From positions 415,041,081-415,105,080 of the forward strand of contig OZ024741.1 in assembly GCA_964016885.1 (NCBI GenBank): 64,000 bases of DNA. The letters run 5' to 3'. The DNA is from Eledone cirrhosa (taxonomy: Eukaryota; Mollusca; Cephalopoda; Octopoda; Eledonidae). Below are positions 1 through 13,345 of the stretch, in pieces. Position 1 is the stretch's first letter, and the number at the start of each line of letters is the position of its first letter. A program made the position numbers and the translations under genes. The notes under the pieces were generated by a model. The model ran no database searches. It was not told the origin of the DNA and saw only the letters and a list, made by a program, of their open reading frames with translations.

Positions 1-2024
1 ACCAGCCATATCTGCCCAGAATTCCCTCACCTCTTTCTGTTCAAACCAGCTGTATCTGACCAGAATTCTCTCACTTCATTCTGTTCAAACCAGCTGTATC
101 TGACCAGAATTCTCTCACCTCTTTCTGTTCAAACCAGCTGTATCTGACCAGAATTCTCTCACCTCTTTCTTTTCAAACCAGCTGTATCTGCCCCGAATTC
201 TCTCACCTGTTTCTGTTCAAATCAGCTGCATCTGGTCAGAATTCTCTCACTTCTTTCTGTTTAAACCAGCTGTATCTGGTCAGAATTCTCTCACTTCTTT
301 CTGTTCAAACCAGCTGTATCTGACCAGAATTCCCTCACCTCTTTCTGTTCAAACCAGCTGTTTCTGCCCAGAATTCCCTCACTTCTTTCTGTTCAAACCA
401 GCTGTATCTGCCCAGAATTCCCTCACCTCTTTCTGTTCACAACAGCTGTATCTGCCCAGAATTCCCTCACTTCTTTCTGTTCAAACCAGCTGTATCTGCC
501 CAGAATTCTCTCACCTGTTTATGTTCAAACCAGCTGTATCTGGTCAGAATTCTCTCAATTCTTTCTGTTTAAACCAGCTGTATCTGCCCAGAATTCCCTC
601 ACCTCTTTTTGTTCAAACCAGCTCTATCTGACCAGCATTCCCTCACCTCTTTCTGTTCAAACCAGCTGTATCTGACCAGAATTCTCTTGCCTCTTTCTGT
701 TCAAACCAGCTGTATCTGCCCAGAATTCCCTCACTTCTTTCTGTTCAAACCAGCTGTATCTGCCCAGAGTTCCCTCACCTCTTTCTGTTCAAACCAGCTC
801 TATCAGACCAGCATTCCCTCACCTCTTTCTGTTCAAACCAGCTGTATCTGGCCAGAATTCCCTCACCTCTTTCTGTTTAAACCAGCTGTATCTGGCCAGA
901 ATTCTCTCACTTGTTTCTGTTCAAACCAGCTGTATCTGGTCAGAATTCTCTCACTTATTTCCGTTTAAACCAGCTGTATCTGGCCAGATTTCTCTCACTT
1001 CTTTTTATTCAAACCAGCTGTATCTGCCCAGAATTCCTTCTCCTCTTTCTGTTCAAACCAGCTGTATCTGACCAGAATTCCCTCTCCTCTTTCTGTTTAA
1101 ACCATCTGTATCTGCCCAGAATTCTGTCACCTCTTTCTGTTCAAACCAGCTGTATCTGCCCAGAATTCCCTCACCTCTTTCTGTTTAAACCTTCTGTATA
1201 TGCCCAGAATGTTCTCACCTCTTTCTGTTCAAACCAGCTGTATCTGACCAGAATTCTCTCACTTCATTCTGTTCAAACCAGCTGTATCTGACCAGAATTC
1301 TCTCACCTCTTTCTGTTCAAACCAGCTGTATCTGCCCAGAATTCCCTCACTTCTTTCTGTTCAAACCAGCTGTATCTGCCCAGAAATCCCTCACCTCTTT
1401 CTGTTCAAACCAGCTGTATCTGCCCAGAATTCTCTCACCTCATTCTGTTCAAACCAGCTGTATCTGCCCAGAATTCCCTCACCTCTTTCTTTTCAAACCA
1501 GCTGTATCTGACCAGAATTCTCTCACTTCTTTCTGTTAAAACCAGCTGTATCTGGCCAGAATTCTCTCACTTCTTTCTGTTCAAACCAGCTGTATCTGAC
1601 CAGAATTCTCTCACCTCTTTCTGTTCAAACCAGCTGTATCTGCCCAGAATTCTCTCACCTCTTTCTATTCAAACCAGCTGTATCTGGCCAGAATTCTCTC
1701 ACTTCTTTCTGTTTAAACCAGCTGTATCTGGCCAGAATTCTCTCACCTCTTTCTGTTCAAACCAGCCGTATCTGCCCAGAATTCCCTCACCTCATTCTGT
1801 TCAAACCATCTGTATCTTACCAGAATTCCCTCTCCTCTTTCTGTTTAAACCATCTGTATCTGCCCAGAATTCTGTCACTTCTTTCTGTTCAAACCAGCTG
1901 TATCTGCCCAGAATTCCCTCACCTCTTTCTGTTTACACCTTCTGTATATGCCCAGAATTTTCTCACCTCTTTCTGTTCAAAGCAGCTGTATCTGCCCAGA
2001 ATTCTCTCACTTCTTTCTGTTCAA
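1..2024 (+). repeat. 46-unit HOR, copy A1 (2,024 bp)
   Basis: The segment begins with an AGCCATATCTG unit and the same string of variant units starts again at 2025, 4885 and 6909. Distinctive units shared between copies include CCCCGAATTC, AATCAGCTGCATCTGG, GCTGTTTCTGCC, TTCACAACAGCTG, CAATTCTTTC and AGCTCTATCAGACC. The period of 2,024 bp is exactly 46 x 44, with no internal length change. The true start of the copy may lie left of the window. Confidence 0.9.
955..1010 (+). repeat. TTATTTCCG / GATTTCTCTC / TTTTTATTC cassette (type copy of about 21)
   Basis: A two-unit cassette in which a CACTTATTTCCGTTTAAACC unit end is followed by a GGCCAGATTTCTCTC unit ending in TTTTTATTC. Full copies start near 955, 2757, 3815, 5839, 11337, 15690, 22476, 27716, 31505, 35425, 38331, 43346, 45104, 49766, 50471, 52275, 53331, 56762, 57334, 58390 and 63848; a partial one is near 42776. 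A sister form with TTCTTTCCG and TTTTTGTTC is near 8745, 16620 and 17550. The GATTTC change removes the EcoRI motif in that unit. Confidence 0.8.
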
Positions 2025-4884
2025 ACCAGCCATATCTGCCCAGAATTCCCTCACCTCTTTCTGTTCAAACCAGCTGTATCTGACCAGAATTCTCTCACTT
2101 CATTCTGTTCAAACCAGCTGTATCTGACCAGAATTCTCTCACCTCTTTCTGTTCAAACCAGCTGTATCTGACCAGAATTCTCTCACCTCTTTCTTTTCAA
2201 ACCAGCTGTATCTGCCCCGAATTCTCTCACCTGTTTCTGTTCAAATCAGCTGCATCTGGTCAGAATTCTCTCACTTCTTTCTGTTCAAACCAGCTGTATC
2301 TGACCAGAATTCCCTCACCTCTTTCTGTTCAAACCAGCTGTATCTGCCCAGAATTCCCTCACCTCTTTCTGTTCAAACCAGCTGTATCTGACCAGAATTC
2401 TCTCACCTATTTCCGTTCAAACCAGCCATATCTGCCCAGAATTCCCTCACCTCTTTCTGTTCAAAGCAGCTGTATCTGACCAGAATTCTCTCACTTCTTT
2501 CTGTTCAAACCAGCTGTATCTGCCCAGAATTCCCTCACCTCTTTCTGTTCAAACCAGCTGTATCTGCCCAGAATTCCCTCACCTCTTTCTGTTTAAACCA
2601 GCTGTATCAGACCAGCATTCCCTCACCTCTTTCTGTTCAAACCAGCTGTATCTGGCCAGAATTCCCTCACCTCTTTCTGTTTAAACCAGCTGTATCTGGC
2701 CAGAATTCTCTCACTTGTTTCTGTTCAAACCAGCTGTATCTGGTCAGAATTCTCTCACTTATTTCCGTTTAAACCAGCTGTATCTGTCCAGATTTCTCTC
2801 ACTTCTTTTTATTCAAACCAGCTGTATATGACCAGAATTCTCTCACTTCTTTCTGTTCAAACCAGCTGTATCTGCCCAGAATTCCCTCACCTCTTTCTGT
2901 TCAAACCATCTGTATCTGACCAGAATTCCCTCTCCTCTTTCTGTTTAAACCATCTGTATCTGCCCAGAATTCTGTCACTTCTTTCTGTTCAAACCAGCTG
3001 TATCTGACCAGAATTCTCTCACTTCATTCTGTTCAACCCAGCTGTATCTGACCAGAATTCTCTCACCTCTTTCTGTTGAAACCAGCTGTATCTGCCCAGA
3101 ATTCCCTCACTTCTTTCTGTTCAAACCAGCTGTATCTGCCCAGAAATCCCTCACCTCTTTCTGTTTAAACCAGCTGTATCTGGCCAGAATTCCCTCACTT
3201 CTTTCTGTTTAAACCTTCTGTATATGCCCACAATTTTCTCACCTCTTTCTGTTCAAACCAGCTGTATCTGACCAGAATTCTCTCACCTATTTCTATTCAA
3301 ACCAGCCATATCTGCCCAGAATTCCCTCACCTCTTTCTGTTCAAACCAGCTGTATCTGACCAGAATTCTCTCACTTCTTTCTTTTCAAACCAGCTGTATC
3401 TGCCCAGAATTCTCTCACCTCTTTCTGTTCAAACCAGCTGTATCTGCCCAGAATTCCCTCACCTCTTTTTGTTCAAACCAGCTCTATCTGACCAGCATTC
3501 CCTCACCTCTTTCTGTTCAAACCAGCTGTATCTGACCAGAATTCTCTTGCCTCTTTCTGTTCAAACCAGCTGTATCTGCCCAGAATTCCCTCACTTCTTT
3601 CTGTTCAAACCAGCTGTATCTGCCCAGAGTTCCCTCACCTCTTTCTGTTCAAACCAGCTCTATCAGACCAGCATTCCCTCACCTCTTTCTGTTCAAACCA
3701 GCTGTATCTGGCCAGAATTCCCTCACCTCTTTCTGTTTAAACCAGCTGTATCTGGCCAGAATTCTCTCACTTGTTTCTGTTCAAACCAGCTGTATCTGGT
3801 CAGAATTCTCTCACTTATTTCCGTTTAAACCAGCTGTATCTGGCCAGATTTCTCTCACTTCTTTTTATTCAAACCAGCTGTATCTGCCCAGAATTCCTTC
3901 TCCTCTTTCTGTTCAAACCAGCTGTATCTGACCAGAATTCCCTCTCCTCTTTCTGTTTAAACCATCTGTATCTGCCCAGAATTCTGTCACCTCTTTCTGT
4001 TCAAACCAGCTGTATCTGCCCAGAATTCCCTCACCTCTTTCTGTTTAAACCTTCTGTATATGCCCAGAATGTTCTCACCTCTTTCTGTTCAAACCAGCTG
4101 TATCTGACCAGAATTCTCTCACTTCATTCTGTTCAAACCAGCTGTATCTGACCAGAATTCTCTCACCTCTTTCTGTTCAAACCAGCTGTATCTGCCCAGA
4201 ATTCCCTCACTTCTTTCTGTTCAAACCAGCTGTATCTGCCCAGAAATCCCTCACCTCTTTCTGTTCAAACCAGCTGTATCTGCCCAGAATTCTCTCACCT
4301 CATTCTGTTCAAACCAGCTGTATCTGCCCAGAATTCCCTCACCTCTTTCTTTTCAAACCAGCTGTATCTGACCAGAATTCTCTCACTTCTTTCTGTTAAA
4401 ACCAGCTGTATCTGGCCAGAATTCTCTCACTTCTTTCTGTTCAAACCAGCTGTATCTGACCAGAATTCTCTCACCTCTTTCTGTTCAAACCAGCTGTATC
4501 TGCCCAGAATTCTCTCACCTCTTTCTATTCAAACCAGCTGTATCTGGCCAGAATTCTCTCACTTCTTTCTGTTTAAACCAGCTGTATCTGGCCAGAATTC
4601 TCTCACCTCTTTCTGTTCAAACCAGCCGTATCTGCCCAGAATTCCCTCACCTCATTCTGTTCAAACCATCTGTATCTTACCAGAATTCCCTCTCCTCTTT
4701 CTGTTTAAACCATCTGTATCTGCCCAGAATTCTGTCACTTCTTTCTGTTCAAACCAGCTGTATCTGCCCAGAATTCCCTCACCTCTTTCTGTTTACACCT
4801 TCTGTATATGCCCAGAATTTTCTCACCTCTTTCTGTTCAAAGCAGCTGTATCTGCCCAGAATTCTCTCACTTCTTTCTGTTCAA
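2025..4884 (+). repeat. Expanded 65-unit HOR copy A2 (2,860 bp)
   Basis: This copy matches A1 for about its first 300 bp but lacks one 44 bp unit near 2280. It then carries a segment at roughly 2341-3440 that is absent from A1 and A3, and rejoins A1 order at about 3441 (A1 position plus 2,860). The net difference from A1 is +836 bp, or 19 units. The extra segment has marker units CACCTATTTCCGTTC, TTCAAAGCAGCTG and CCCACAATTTTC, and it recurs at about 51859 and 57000. Confidence 0.85.
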
Positions 4885-6908
4885 ACCAGCCATATCTGCC
4901 CAGAATTCCCTCACCTCTTTCTGTTCAAACCAGCTGTATCTGACCAGAATTCTCTCACTTCATTCTGTTCAAACCAGCTGTATCTGACCAGAATTCTCTC
5001 ACCTCTTTCTGTTCAAACCAGCTGTATCTGACCAGAATTCTCTCACCTCTTTCTTTTCAAACCAGCTGTATCTGCCCCGAATTCTCTCACCTGTTTCTGT
5101 TCAAATCAGCTGCATCTGGTCAGAATTCTCTCACTTCTTTCTGTTTAAACCAGCTGTATCTGGTCAGAATTCTCTCACTTCTTTCTGTTCAAACCAGCTG
5201 TATCTGACCAGAATTCCCTCACCTCTTTCTGTTCAAACCAGCTGTTTCTGCCCAGAATTCCCTCACTTCTTTCTGTTCAAACCAGCTGTATCTGCCCAGA
5301 ATTCCCTCACCTCTTTCTGTTCACAACAGCTGTATCTGCCCAGAATTCCCTCACTTCTTTCTGTTCAAACCAGCTGTATCTGCCCAGAATTCTCTCACCT
5401 GTTTATGTTCAAACCAGCTGTATCTGGTCAGAATTCTCTCAATTCTTTCTGTTTAAACCAGCTGTATCTGCCCAGAATTCCCTCACCTCTTTTTGTTCAA
5501 ACCAGCTCTATCTGACCAGCATTCCCTCACCTCTTTCTGTTCAAACCAGCTGTATCTGACCAGAATTCTCTTGCCTCTTTCTGTTCAAACCAGCTGTATC
5601 TGCCCAGAATTCCCTCACTTCTTTCTGTTCAAACCAGCTGTATCTGCCCAGAGTTCCCTCACCTCTTTCTGTTCAAACCAGCTCTATCAGACCAGCATTC
5701 CCTCACCTCTTTCTGTTCAAACCAGCTGTATCTGGCCAGAATTCCCTCACCTCTTTCTGTTTAAACCAGCTGTATCTGGCCAGAATTCTCTCACTTGTTT
5801 CTGTTCAAACCAGCTGTATCTGGTCAGAATTCTCTCACTTATTTCCGTTTAAACCAGCTGTATCTGGCCAGATTTCTCTCACTTCTTTTTATTCAAACCA
5901 GCTGTATCTGCCCAGAATTCCTTCTCCTCTTTCTGTTCAAACCAGCTGTATCTGACCAGAATTCCCTCTCCTCTTTCTGTTTAAACCATCTGTATCTGCC
6001 CAGAATTCTGTCACCTCTTTCTGTTCAAACCAGCTGTATCTGCCCAGAATTCCCTCACCTCTTTCTGTTTAAACCTTCTGTATATGCCCAGAATGTTCTC
6101 ACCTCTTTCTGTTCAAACCAGCTGTATCTGACCAGAATTCTCTCACTTCATTCTGTTCAAACCAGCTGTATCTGACCAGAATTCTCTCACCTCTTTCTGT
6201 TCAAACCAGCTGTATCTGCCCAGAATTCCCTCACTTCTTTCTGTTCAAACCAGCTGTATCTGCCCAGAAATCCCTCACCTCTTTCTGTTCAAACCAGCTG
6301 TATCTGCCCAGAATTCTCTCACCTCATTCTGTTCAAACCAGCTGTATCTGCCCAGAATTCCCTCACCTCTTTCTTTTCAAACCAGCTGTATCTGACCAGA
6401 ATTCTCTCACTTCTTTCTGTTAAAACCAGCTGTATCTGGCCAGAATTCTCTCACTTCTTTCTGTTCAAACCAGCTGTATCTGACCAGAATTCTCTCACCT
6501 CTTTCTGTTCAAACCAGCTGTATCTGCCCAGAATTCTCTCACCTCTTTCTATTCAAACCAGCTGTATCTGGCCAGAATTCTCTCACTTCTTTCTGTTTAA
6601 ACCAGCTGTATCTGGCCAGAATTCTCTCACCTCTTTCTGTTCAAACCAGCCGTATCTGCCCAGAATTCCCTCACCTCATTCTGTTCAAACCATCTGTATC
6701 TTACCAGAATTCCCTCTCCTCTTTCTGTTTAAACCATCTGTATCTGCCCAGAATTCTGTCACTTCTTTCTGTTCAAACCAGCTGTATCTGCCCAGAATTC
6801 CCTCACCTCTTTCTGTTTACACCTTCTGTATATGCCCAGAATTTTCTCACCTCTTTCTGTTCAAAGCAGCTGTATCTGCCCAGAATTCTCTCACTTCTTT
6901 CTGTTCAA
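4885..6908 (+). repeat. 46-unit HOR, copy A3 (2,024 bp)
   Basis: Unit order and private variants repeat A1 at an offset of 4,884 and the second half of A2 at an offset of 2,024. By eye it is nearly identical to A1, including the one-off variants GCTGTTTCTGCC and TTCACAACAGC. The conceptual translations of the 609, 3469 and 5493 segments are the same over 119 and 126 codons, so these stretches are essentially identical. Confidence 0.9.
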
Positions 6909-7516
6909 ACCAGCCATATCTGCCCAGAATTCCCTCACCTCTTTCTGTTCAAACCAGCTGTATCTGACCAGAATTCTCTCACTTCATTCTGTTCAAACCA
7001 GCTGTATCTGACCAGAATTCTCTCACCTCTTTCTGTTCAAACCAGCTGTATCTGACCAGAATTCTCTCACCTCTTTCTTTTCAAACCAGCTGTATCTGCC
7101 CCGAATTCTCTCACCTGTTTCTGTTCAAATCAGCTGCATCTGGTCAGAATTCTCTCACTTCTTTCTGTTTAAACCAGCTGTATCTGGTCAGAATTCTCTC
7201 ACTTCTTTCTGTTCAAACCAGCTGTATCTGACCAGAATTCCCTCACCTCTTTCTGTTCAAACCAGCTGTTTCTGCCCAGAATTCCCTCACTTCTTTCTGT
7301 TCAAACCAGCTGTATCTGCCCAGAATTCCCTCACCTCTTTCTGTTCACAACAGCTGTATCTGCCCAGAATTCCCTCACTTCTTTCTGTTCAAACCAGCTG
7401 TATCTGCCCAGAATTCTCTCACCTGTTTATGTTCAAACCAGCTGTATCTGGTCAGAATTCTCTCAATTCTTTCTGTTTAAACCAGCTGTATCTGCCCAGA
7501 ATTCCCTCACCTCTTT
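6909..7516 (+). repeat. Partial 46-unit HOR copy A4
   Basis: The segment follows A1 for about 608 bp, then switches at about 7517. There A1 has a CCTCTTTTTGTTC unit but this copy has CCTCTTTCTGTTC followed by an AGCCGTATCTG unit. The switch falls inside a unit without changing the 44 bp register, as expected of an in-register exchange between HOR copies. Confidence 0.8.
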
Positions 7517-8769
7517 CTGTTCAAACCAGCCGTATCTGCCCAGAATTCTCTTACCTCTTTCTGTTCAAACCAGCTGTATCTGCCCAGAATTCCCTCACCT
7601 CTTTCTGTTCAAACCAGCTGTATCTGACCAGAATTCTCTCACCTGTTTCTGTTCAAACCAGCTTTATCTGGCCAGAATTTTCTCACTTCTTTCTGTTCAA
7701 ACCAGCTGTGTCTGACCAGAATTCTCTCACTTCTTTCTGTTCAAACCATCTGTATCTGACCAGAATTCCCTCTCCTCTTTCTGTTTATACCATCTGTATC
7801 TGCCCAGAATTCTGTCACTTCTTTCTGTTCAAACCAGCTGTATCTGACCAGAATTCTCTCACTTCATTCTGTTCAACCCAGCTGTATCTGACCAGAATTC
7901 TCTCACCTCTTTCTGTTCAAACCAGCTGTATCTGCCCAGAATTTCCTCACTTATTTCTGTTCAAACCAGCTGTATCTGCCCAGAAATCCCTCACCTCTTT
8001 CTGTTTAAACCAGCTGTATCTGGCCAGAATTCCCTCACCTCTCTCTGTTCAAACCAGCCGTATCTAACCAGACTTCTCTTATCTCTTTCTGTTCAAACCA
8101 GCTGTATCTGCCCACAATTCCCTCACCTCTTTCTGTTCAAACCAGCTGTATCTGGCCAGAATTCCCTCACCTCTTTCTGTTTAAACCAGCTGTATCTGGC
8201 CAGAATTCTCTCACTTGTTTCTGTTCAAACCAGCTGTATCTGACCAGAATTCCCTCACCGCTTTCTGTTCAAACCAGCTGTATCTTCCCAGAATTCCCTC
8301 ACTTCTTTCTGTTTAAACCTTCTGTACATGCCCAGAATTTTCTCACCACTTTCTGTTCAAACCAGCTGTATCTGCCCAGAATTCCCTCACTTCTTTCTGT
8401 TCAAACCAGCTGTATCTGACCAGAATTCCCTCACCTCTTTCTGTTCAAACCAGCTGTATCTGACCAGAATTCTCTCACCTCATTCTGTTCAAACCAGCTG
8501 TATCTGCCCAGAATTCCCTCACCTCTTTCTGTTCAAACTAGCTGTATCTGCCCAGAATTTTCTCACCTCTTTCTGTTCAAACCAGCTGTATCTGGCCAGA
8601 ATTCTCTCACTTCTTTCTGTTCAAACCAGCTGTATCTGACCAGAATTCTCTCACCTCTTTCTGTTTAAACCAGCTGTATCTGCCCAGAATTCCCTCACCT
8701 GTTTATGTTCAAACCAGCTTAATCTGGTCAGAATTCTCTCACTTCTTTCCGTTTAAACCAGCTGTATCT
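7517..8769 (+). repeat. Irregular satellite segment with TTTATCTGG and GTGTCTGACC marker units
   Basis: This stretch holds the same 44 bp units but no complete local HOR. Its first half has an AGCTTTATCTGG unit followed closely by an AGCTGTGTCTGACC unit and a TTTATACCATCTG unit. That series recurs at about 55155, 60350, 61270 and 63120, the TTTATACC variant only in some. The match to 54923-55531 begins at 7429 and ends near 8037. The rest (about 8040-8769) mixes common units. No gene, promoter or RNA is seen. Confidence 0.75.
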
Positions 8770-10813
8770 GGCCAGATTTCTCTCACTTCTTTTTGTTCAA
8801 ACCAGCTGTATCTGACCAGAATTCCCTCACCTCTTTCTGTTCAAACCAGCTGTGTCTGGTCAGAATTCCCTCACCTCTTTCTGTTCAAACCAGCTGTATC
8901 TGCCCAGAATTCCCTCACCTCTTTCTGTTCAAACCAGCTGTATCTGACCAGAATTCCCTCACCTCTTTCTTTTCAAACCAGCTGTATCTGACCAGAATTC
9001 TCTCACCTCATTCTGTTCAAACCAGCTGTATCTGGCCAGAATTCTCTTACCTCTTTCTGTTCAAACCAGCTGTATATGCCCAGAATTCCCTCACCTCTTT
9101 CTGTTCAAACCAGCTGTATATGCCCAGAATTCCCTCACCTCTTTCTGTTCAAACCAGCTGTATATGCCCAGAATTCTCTCACCTGTTTCTGTTCAAACCA
9201 GCTGTATCTGCCCAGAATTCCCTCACCACTTTCTGTTCAAACCAGCTGTATCTGCCCAGAATTCTCTTACCTCTTTCTGTTCAAACCAGCTGTATCTGGC
9301 CAGAATTCTCTCACTTCTTTCTGTTCAAATCAGCTGTATCTGACCAGAATTCCCTCACCACTTTCTGTTCAAACCAGCTGTATCTGGTCAGAATTCTCTC
9401 ACTTCTTTCTGTTTAAACCAGCTGTATCTGGCCAGAATTCCCCCACTTCTTTCTGTTCAAACCAGCTGTATCTGCCCAGAATTCCCTCACCTCTTTCTGT
9501 TCAAACCAGCCGTATCTGACCAGAATTCTCTCACCTATTTCTGTTCAAACCAGCCATATCTGCCCAGAATTCCCTCACCTCTTTCTGTTTAAACCAGCTG
9601 TATCTGGCCAGAATTCTCTCACTTGTTTCTGTTCAAACCAGCTGTATCTGACCAGAATTCCCTCACTTCTTTCTGTTCAAACCAGCTGTATCTGCCCAGA
9701 ATTCCCTCACCTCTTTCTGTTCAAATCAGCTGTATCTGCCCAGAATTCTCTCACCTCATTCTGTTCAAACCAGCTGTATCTGTCCAGAATTCCCTCACCT
9801 CTTTCTGTTCAAACCAGCCGTATCTGCCCAGAATTCCCTCACCTCTTTCTTTTCAAACCAGCTGTATCTGCCCAGAATTCCCTCACTTCTTTCTGTTCAA
9901 ACCAGCTGTATCTGCCCAGAATTCCCTCACCTCTTTCTGTTCACAGCAGCTGTATCTGCCCAGAATTCCCTCACTTCTTTCTGTTCAAACCAGCTGTATC
10001 TGCCCAGAATTCTCTCACCTGTTTATGTTCAAACCAGCTGTATCTGGTCAGAATTCTCTCACTTCTTTCTGTTTAAACCAGCTGTATCTGGCCAGAATTC
10101 TCTCAATTTATTTCTGTTCAAACCAGCTGTATCTGACCAGAATTCCCTCACCTCTTTCTGTTCAAACCAGCTGTATCTGACCAGAATTCTCTCACTTCTT
10201 TCTGTTCGAACCAGCTGTATCTGCCCAGAATTCCCTCACCTCTTTCTGTTCAAACCAGCTGTATCTGCCCAGAATTCCCCCACTTCTTTCTGTTCAAACC
10301 AGCTGTATCTGACCAGAATTCCCTCACCTCTTTCTGTTCAAACCAGCTGTATCTGACCAGAATTCTCTCACCTATTTCTGTTCAAACCAGCCATATCTGC
10401 CCAGAATTCCCCCACCTCTTTCTGTTCAAACCAGCTGTATCTGGCCAGAATTCCCTCACCTCTTTCTGTTGAAATCATCTGTATCTGCCCAGAATTCTCT
10501 CACTTCTTTTTGTTCAAACCAGCCATATCTGCCCAGAATTCCCTCACCTCTTTCTGTTCAAACCAGCTGTATCTGCCCAGAATTCCCCCACTTCTTTCTG
10601 TTCAAACCAGCTGTATCTGACCAGAATTCTCTCACTTCATTCTGTTCAACCCAGCTGTATCTGACCAGAATTCTCTCACCTCCTTCTGTTCAAACCAGCT
10701 GTATCTGCCCAGAATTCCCTCACTTCTTTCTGTTCAAACCAGCTGTATCTGCCCAGAAATCCCTCACCTCTTTCTGTTTAAACCAGCTGTATCTGGCCAG
10801 AATTCCCTCACTT
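8770..10813 (+). repeat. Long block B1 (about 2.04 kb), duplicated at 13346-15697
   Basis: The variant order from a GATTTCTCTC/TTTTTGTTC unit onward matches 13346 onward at an offset of 4,576 bp. From about 9.3 kb the offset is 4,884 bp, so the second copy holds 308 bp (7 units) more. Both copies contain the run of AGCTGTATATGCCC units, CCACCACTTTCTG-like units, TTCACAGCAGC and a 45 bp unit (here at 10104). Similarity ends near 10813. Confidence 0.85.
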
Positions 10814-13345
10814 CTTTCTGTTTAAACCAGCTGTATATGCCCAGAAGTTTCTCACCTCTTTCTGTTCAAACCAGCTGTATTTGCCCAGAATTCCCTTACT
10901 TCTTTCTGTCCAAACCAGCTGTATCTGCCCAGAATTCCCTCACCTCTTTCTGTTCAAACCAGCTGTATCTGCCCAGAATTCCCTCACTTCTTTCTGTTCA
11001 AACCAGCTGTATCTGCCCAGAGTTCCCTCACCTCTTTCTGTTCAAACCAGCTGTATCTGCCCAGAATTCCCTCACTTCTTTCTGTTCAAACCAGCTCTAT
11101 GTGACAAGCATTCCCTCACTTCTTTCTGTTCAAACCAGCTGTATCTGACCAGAATTCTCTTACCTCTTTCTGTTCAAACCAGCTGTATCTGGCCAGAATT
11201 CCCTCACCTCTTTCTGTTTAAACCAGCTGTATCTGGCCTGAATTCTCTCACTTGTTTCTGTTCAAACCAGCTGTAACTGCCCAGAATTCTCTCACCTGTT
11301 TACGTTCAAACCAGCTGTATCTGGTCAGTATTCTCTCACTTATTTCCGTTTAAACCAGCTGTATCTGGCCAGATTTCTCTCACTTCTTTTTATTCAAACC
11401 AGCTGTATATGACCAGAATTCTCTCACTTCTTTCTGTTCAAACCAGCTGTATCTGCCCAGAATTCCCTCACCTCTTTCTGTTCAAACCATCTGTATCTGA
11501 CCAGAATTCCCTCTCCTCTTTCTGTTTAAACCATCTGTATCTGCCCAGAATTCTGTCATTTCTTTCTGTTCAAACCAGCTGTATCTGCCCAGAATTCCCT
11601 CACCTCTTTCTGTTTACACCTTCTGTATATGCCCAGAATTTTCTCACCTCTTTCTGTTCAAAGCAGCTGTATCTGACCAGAATTCCCTCACTTCTTTCTG
11701 TTCAAACCAGCTGTATCTGCCCAGAATTCCCTCACCTCTTTCTGTTCAAACCAGCTGTATCTGCCCAGAATTTTCTCACCTCTTTCTGTTCAAACCAGCT
11801 GTATCTGACCAGAATTCTCTCACCTCTTTCTGTTTAAACCAGCTGTATCTGCCCAGAATTCTCTCACCTGTTTCTGTTCAAATCAGATGTATCTGGTCAG
11901 AATTCCCTCACCGCTTTCTGTTCAAACCAGCTGTATCTGCCCAGAATTCCCTCACCTCTTTCTGTTTAAACCTTCTGTAAATGCCCAGAATTTTTACACC
12001 TCTTTCTGTTCAAACCAGCTGTATCTGCCCAGAATTCCCTCACTTCTTTCTGTTCAAACCAGCTCTATCTGCCCAGAATTCCCTCACCTCTTTCTGTTCA
12101 AACCAGCTGTATCTGCCCAGAATTCTCTCACTCCTTTCTGTTCAAACCAGCCATATCTGCCCAGAATTCCCTCACCTCTTTCTGTTCAAACCAGCTGTAT
12201 CTGCCCAGAATTCCCTCACCTCTTTCTGTTTAAACCAGCTGTATCTGTCCAGAATTCCCTCACTTCTTTCTGTTCAAACCAGCTGTATCTGCCCAGAATT
12301 CCCTCACCTCTTTCTGTTCAAACCAGCTCTATCTGCCCAGAATTCCCTCACCTCTTTCTGTTCAAACCAGCTGTATCTGCCCAGAATTCTCTCACTCCTT
12401 TCTGTTCAAACCAGCTCTATCTGCCCAGAATTCCCTCACCTCTTTCTATTCAAACCAGCTGTATCTGCCCAGAATTCTCTCACTCCTTTCTGTTCAAACC
12501 AGCCATATCTGCCCAGAATTCCCTCACCTCTTTCTGTTCAAATCAGCTGTATCTGGTCAGAATTATCTCACTTCTTTCTGTTTAAACCAGCTGTATCTGG
12601 CCAGAATTCTCTCACTTCTTTCTGTTCAAACCAGCTGTATCTGACCAGAATTCCCTCACCTCTTTCTGTTCAAACCAGCTGTATCTGCCCAGAATTCTCT
12701 CACCTATTTCTGTTCAAACCAGCTGTATCTGGTCAGAATCCTCTTACTTCTTTCTGTTAAACCAGCTGTATCTGGCCAGAATTCTCTCACTTCTTTCTGT
12801 TCAAACCAACTGTATCTGCCCAGAATTCCCTCACCTCAATCTGTTTAAACCAGCTGTATATGCCCAGAATTTTCTCACCTCTTTCTGTTCAAACCGGATG
12901 TATCTGCCCAGAATTCCCTCACCACTTTCTGTTCAAACCAGCTGTATCTGCCCAGAATTCCCTCACCTCTTTATGTTCAAACCAGCTGTATCTGACCCGA
13001 ATTCTCTTATCTCTTTCTGTTCAAACTAGCTGTATCTGCCCAGAATTCCCTCAACTCTTTCTGTTTAAACCAGCTATATCTGGCCAGAATTCTCTCACTT
13101 GTTTCTGTTTAAACCAGCTGTATCTGACCAGAATTCTCTCACCTCTTTCTGTTCAAACCAGCTGTATCTGACCAGAATTCCTTCTCCTCTTTCTGTTTAA
13201 ACCATCTGTATCTGCCCAGAATTCTCTCACTTCATTCTGTTCAAACCAGCTGTATCTGCCCAGAATTCCCTCACCGCTTTCTATTCAAAACAGCTGTATC
13301 TGCCCAGAATTCCCTCACCTCTTTCTGTTCAAACCAGCTGTGTCT
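10814..13345 (+). repeat. Irregular satellite segment between the B blocks
   Basis: These 44 bp units show no copy of a full HOR. The TTATTTCCG cassette occurs at about 11337. A 264 bp (6-unit) periodicity is marked by the local variant CACTCCTTTCTG at about 12131, 12395 and 12483. One 43 bp unit lies near 12754 (CTGTTAAACC instead of CTGTTCAAACC). Many units carry one-off changes such as AACCGGATG near 12893, suggesting an older or less homogenised part of the array. No gene is seen. Confidence 0.75.
12058..12585 (+). repeat. Local 6-unit (264 bp) repeat marked by CACTCCTTTCTG
   Basis: An AGCTCTATCTGCCC unit followed by a CACTCCTTTCTG unit appears near 12058 and again 264 bp later. A further CACTCC unit follows 88 bp after the second. 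I did not see the CACTCC variant elsewhere in the window, so this is a small local amplification private to this segment. Confidence 0.65.

Noticed and set aside
8320..8340. TATATG or TACATG units as TATA-box promoters
   Set aside because: The motif is a single-base variant of TGTATCTG in scattered units with no initiator or downstream gene.
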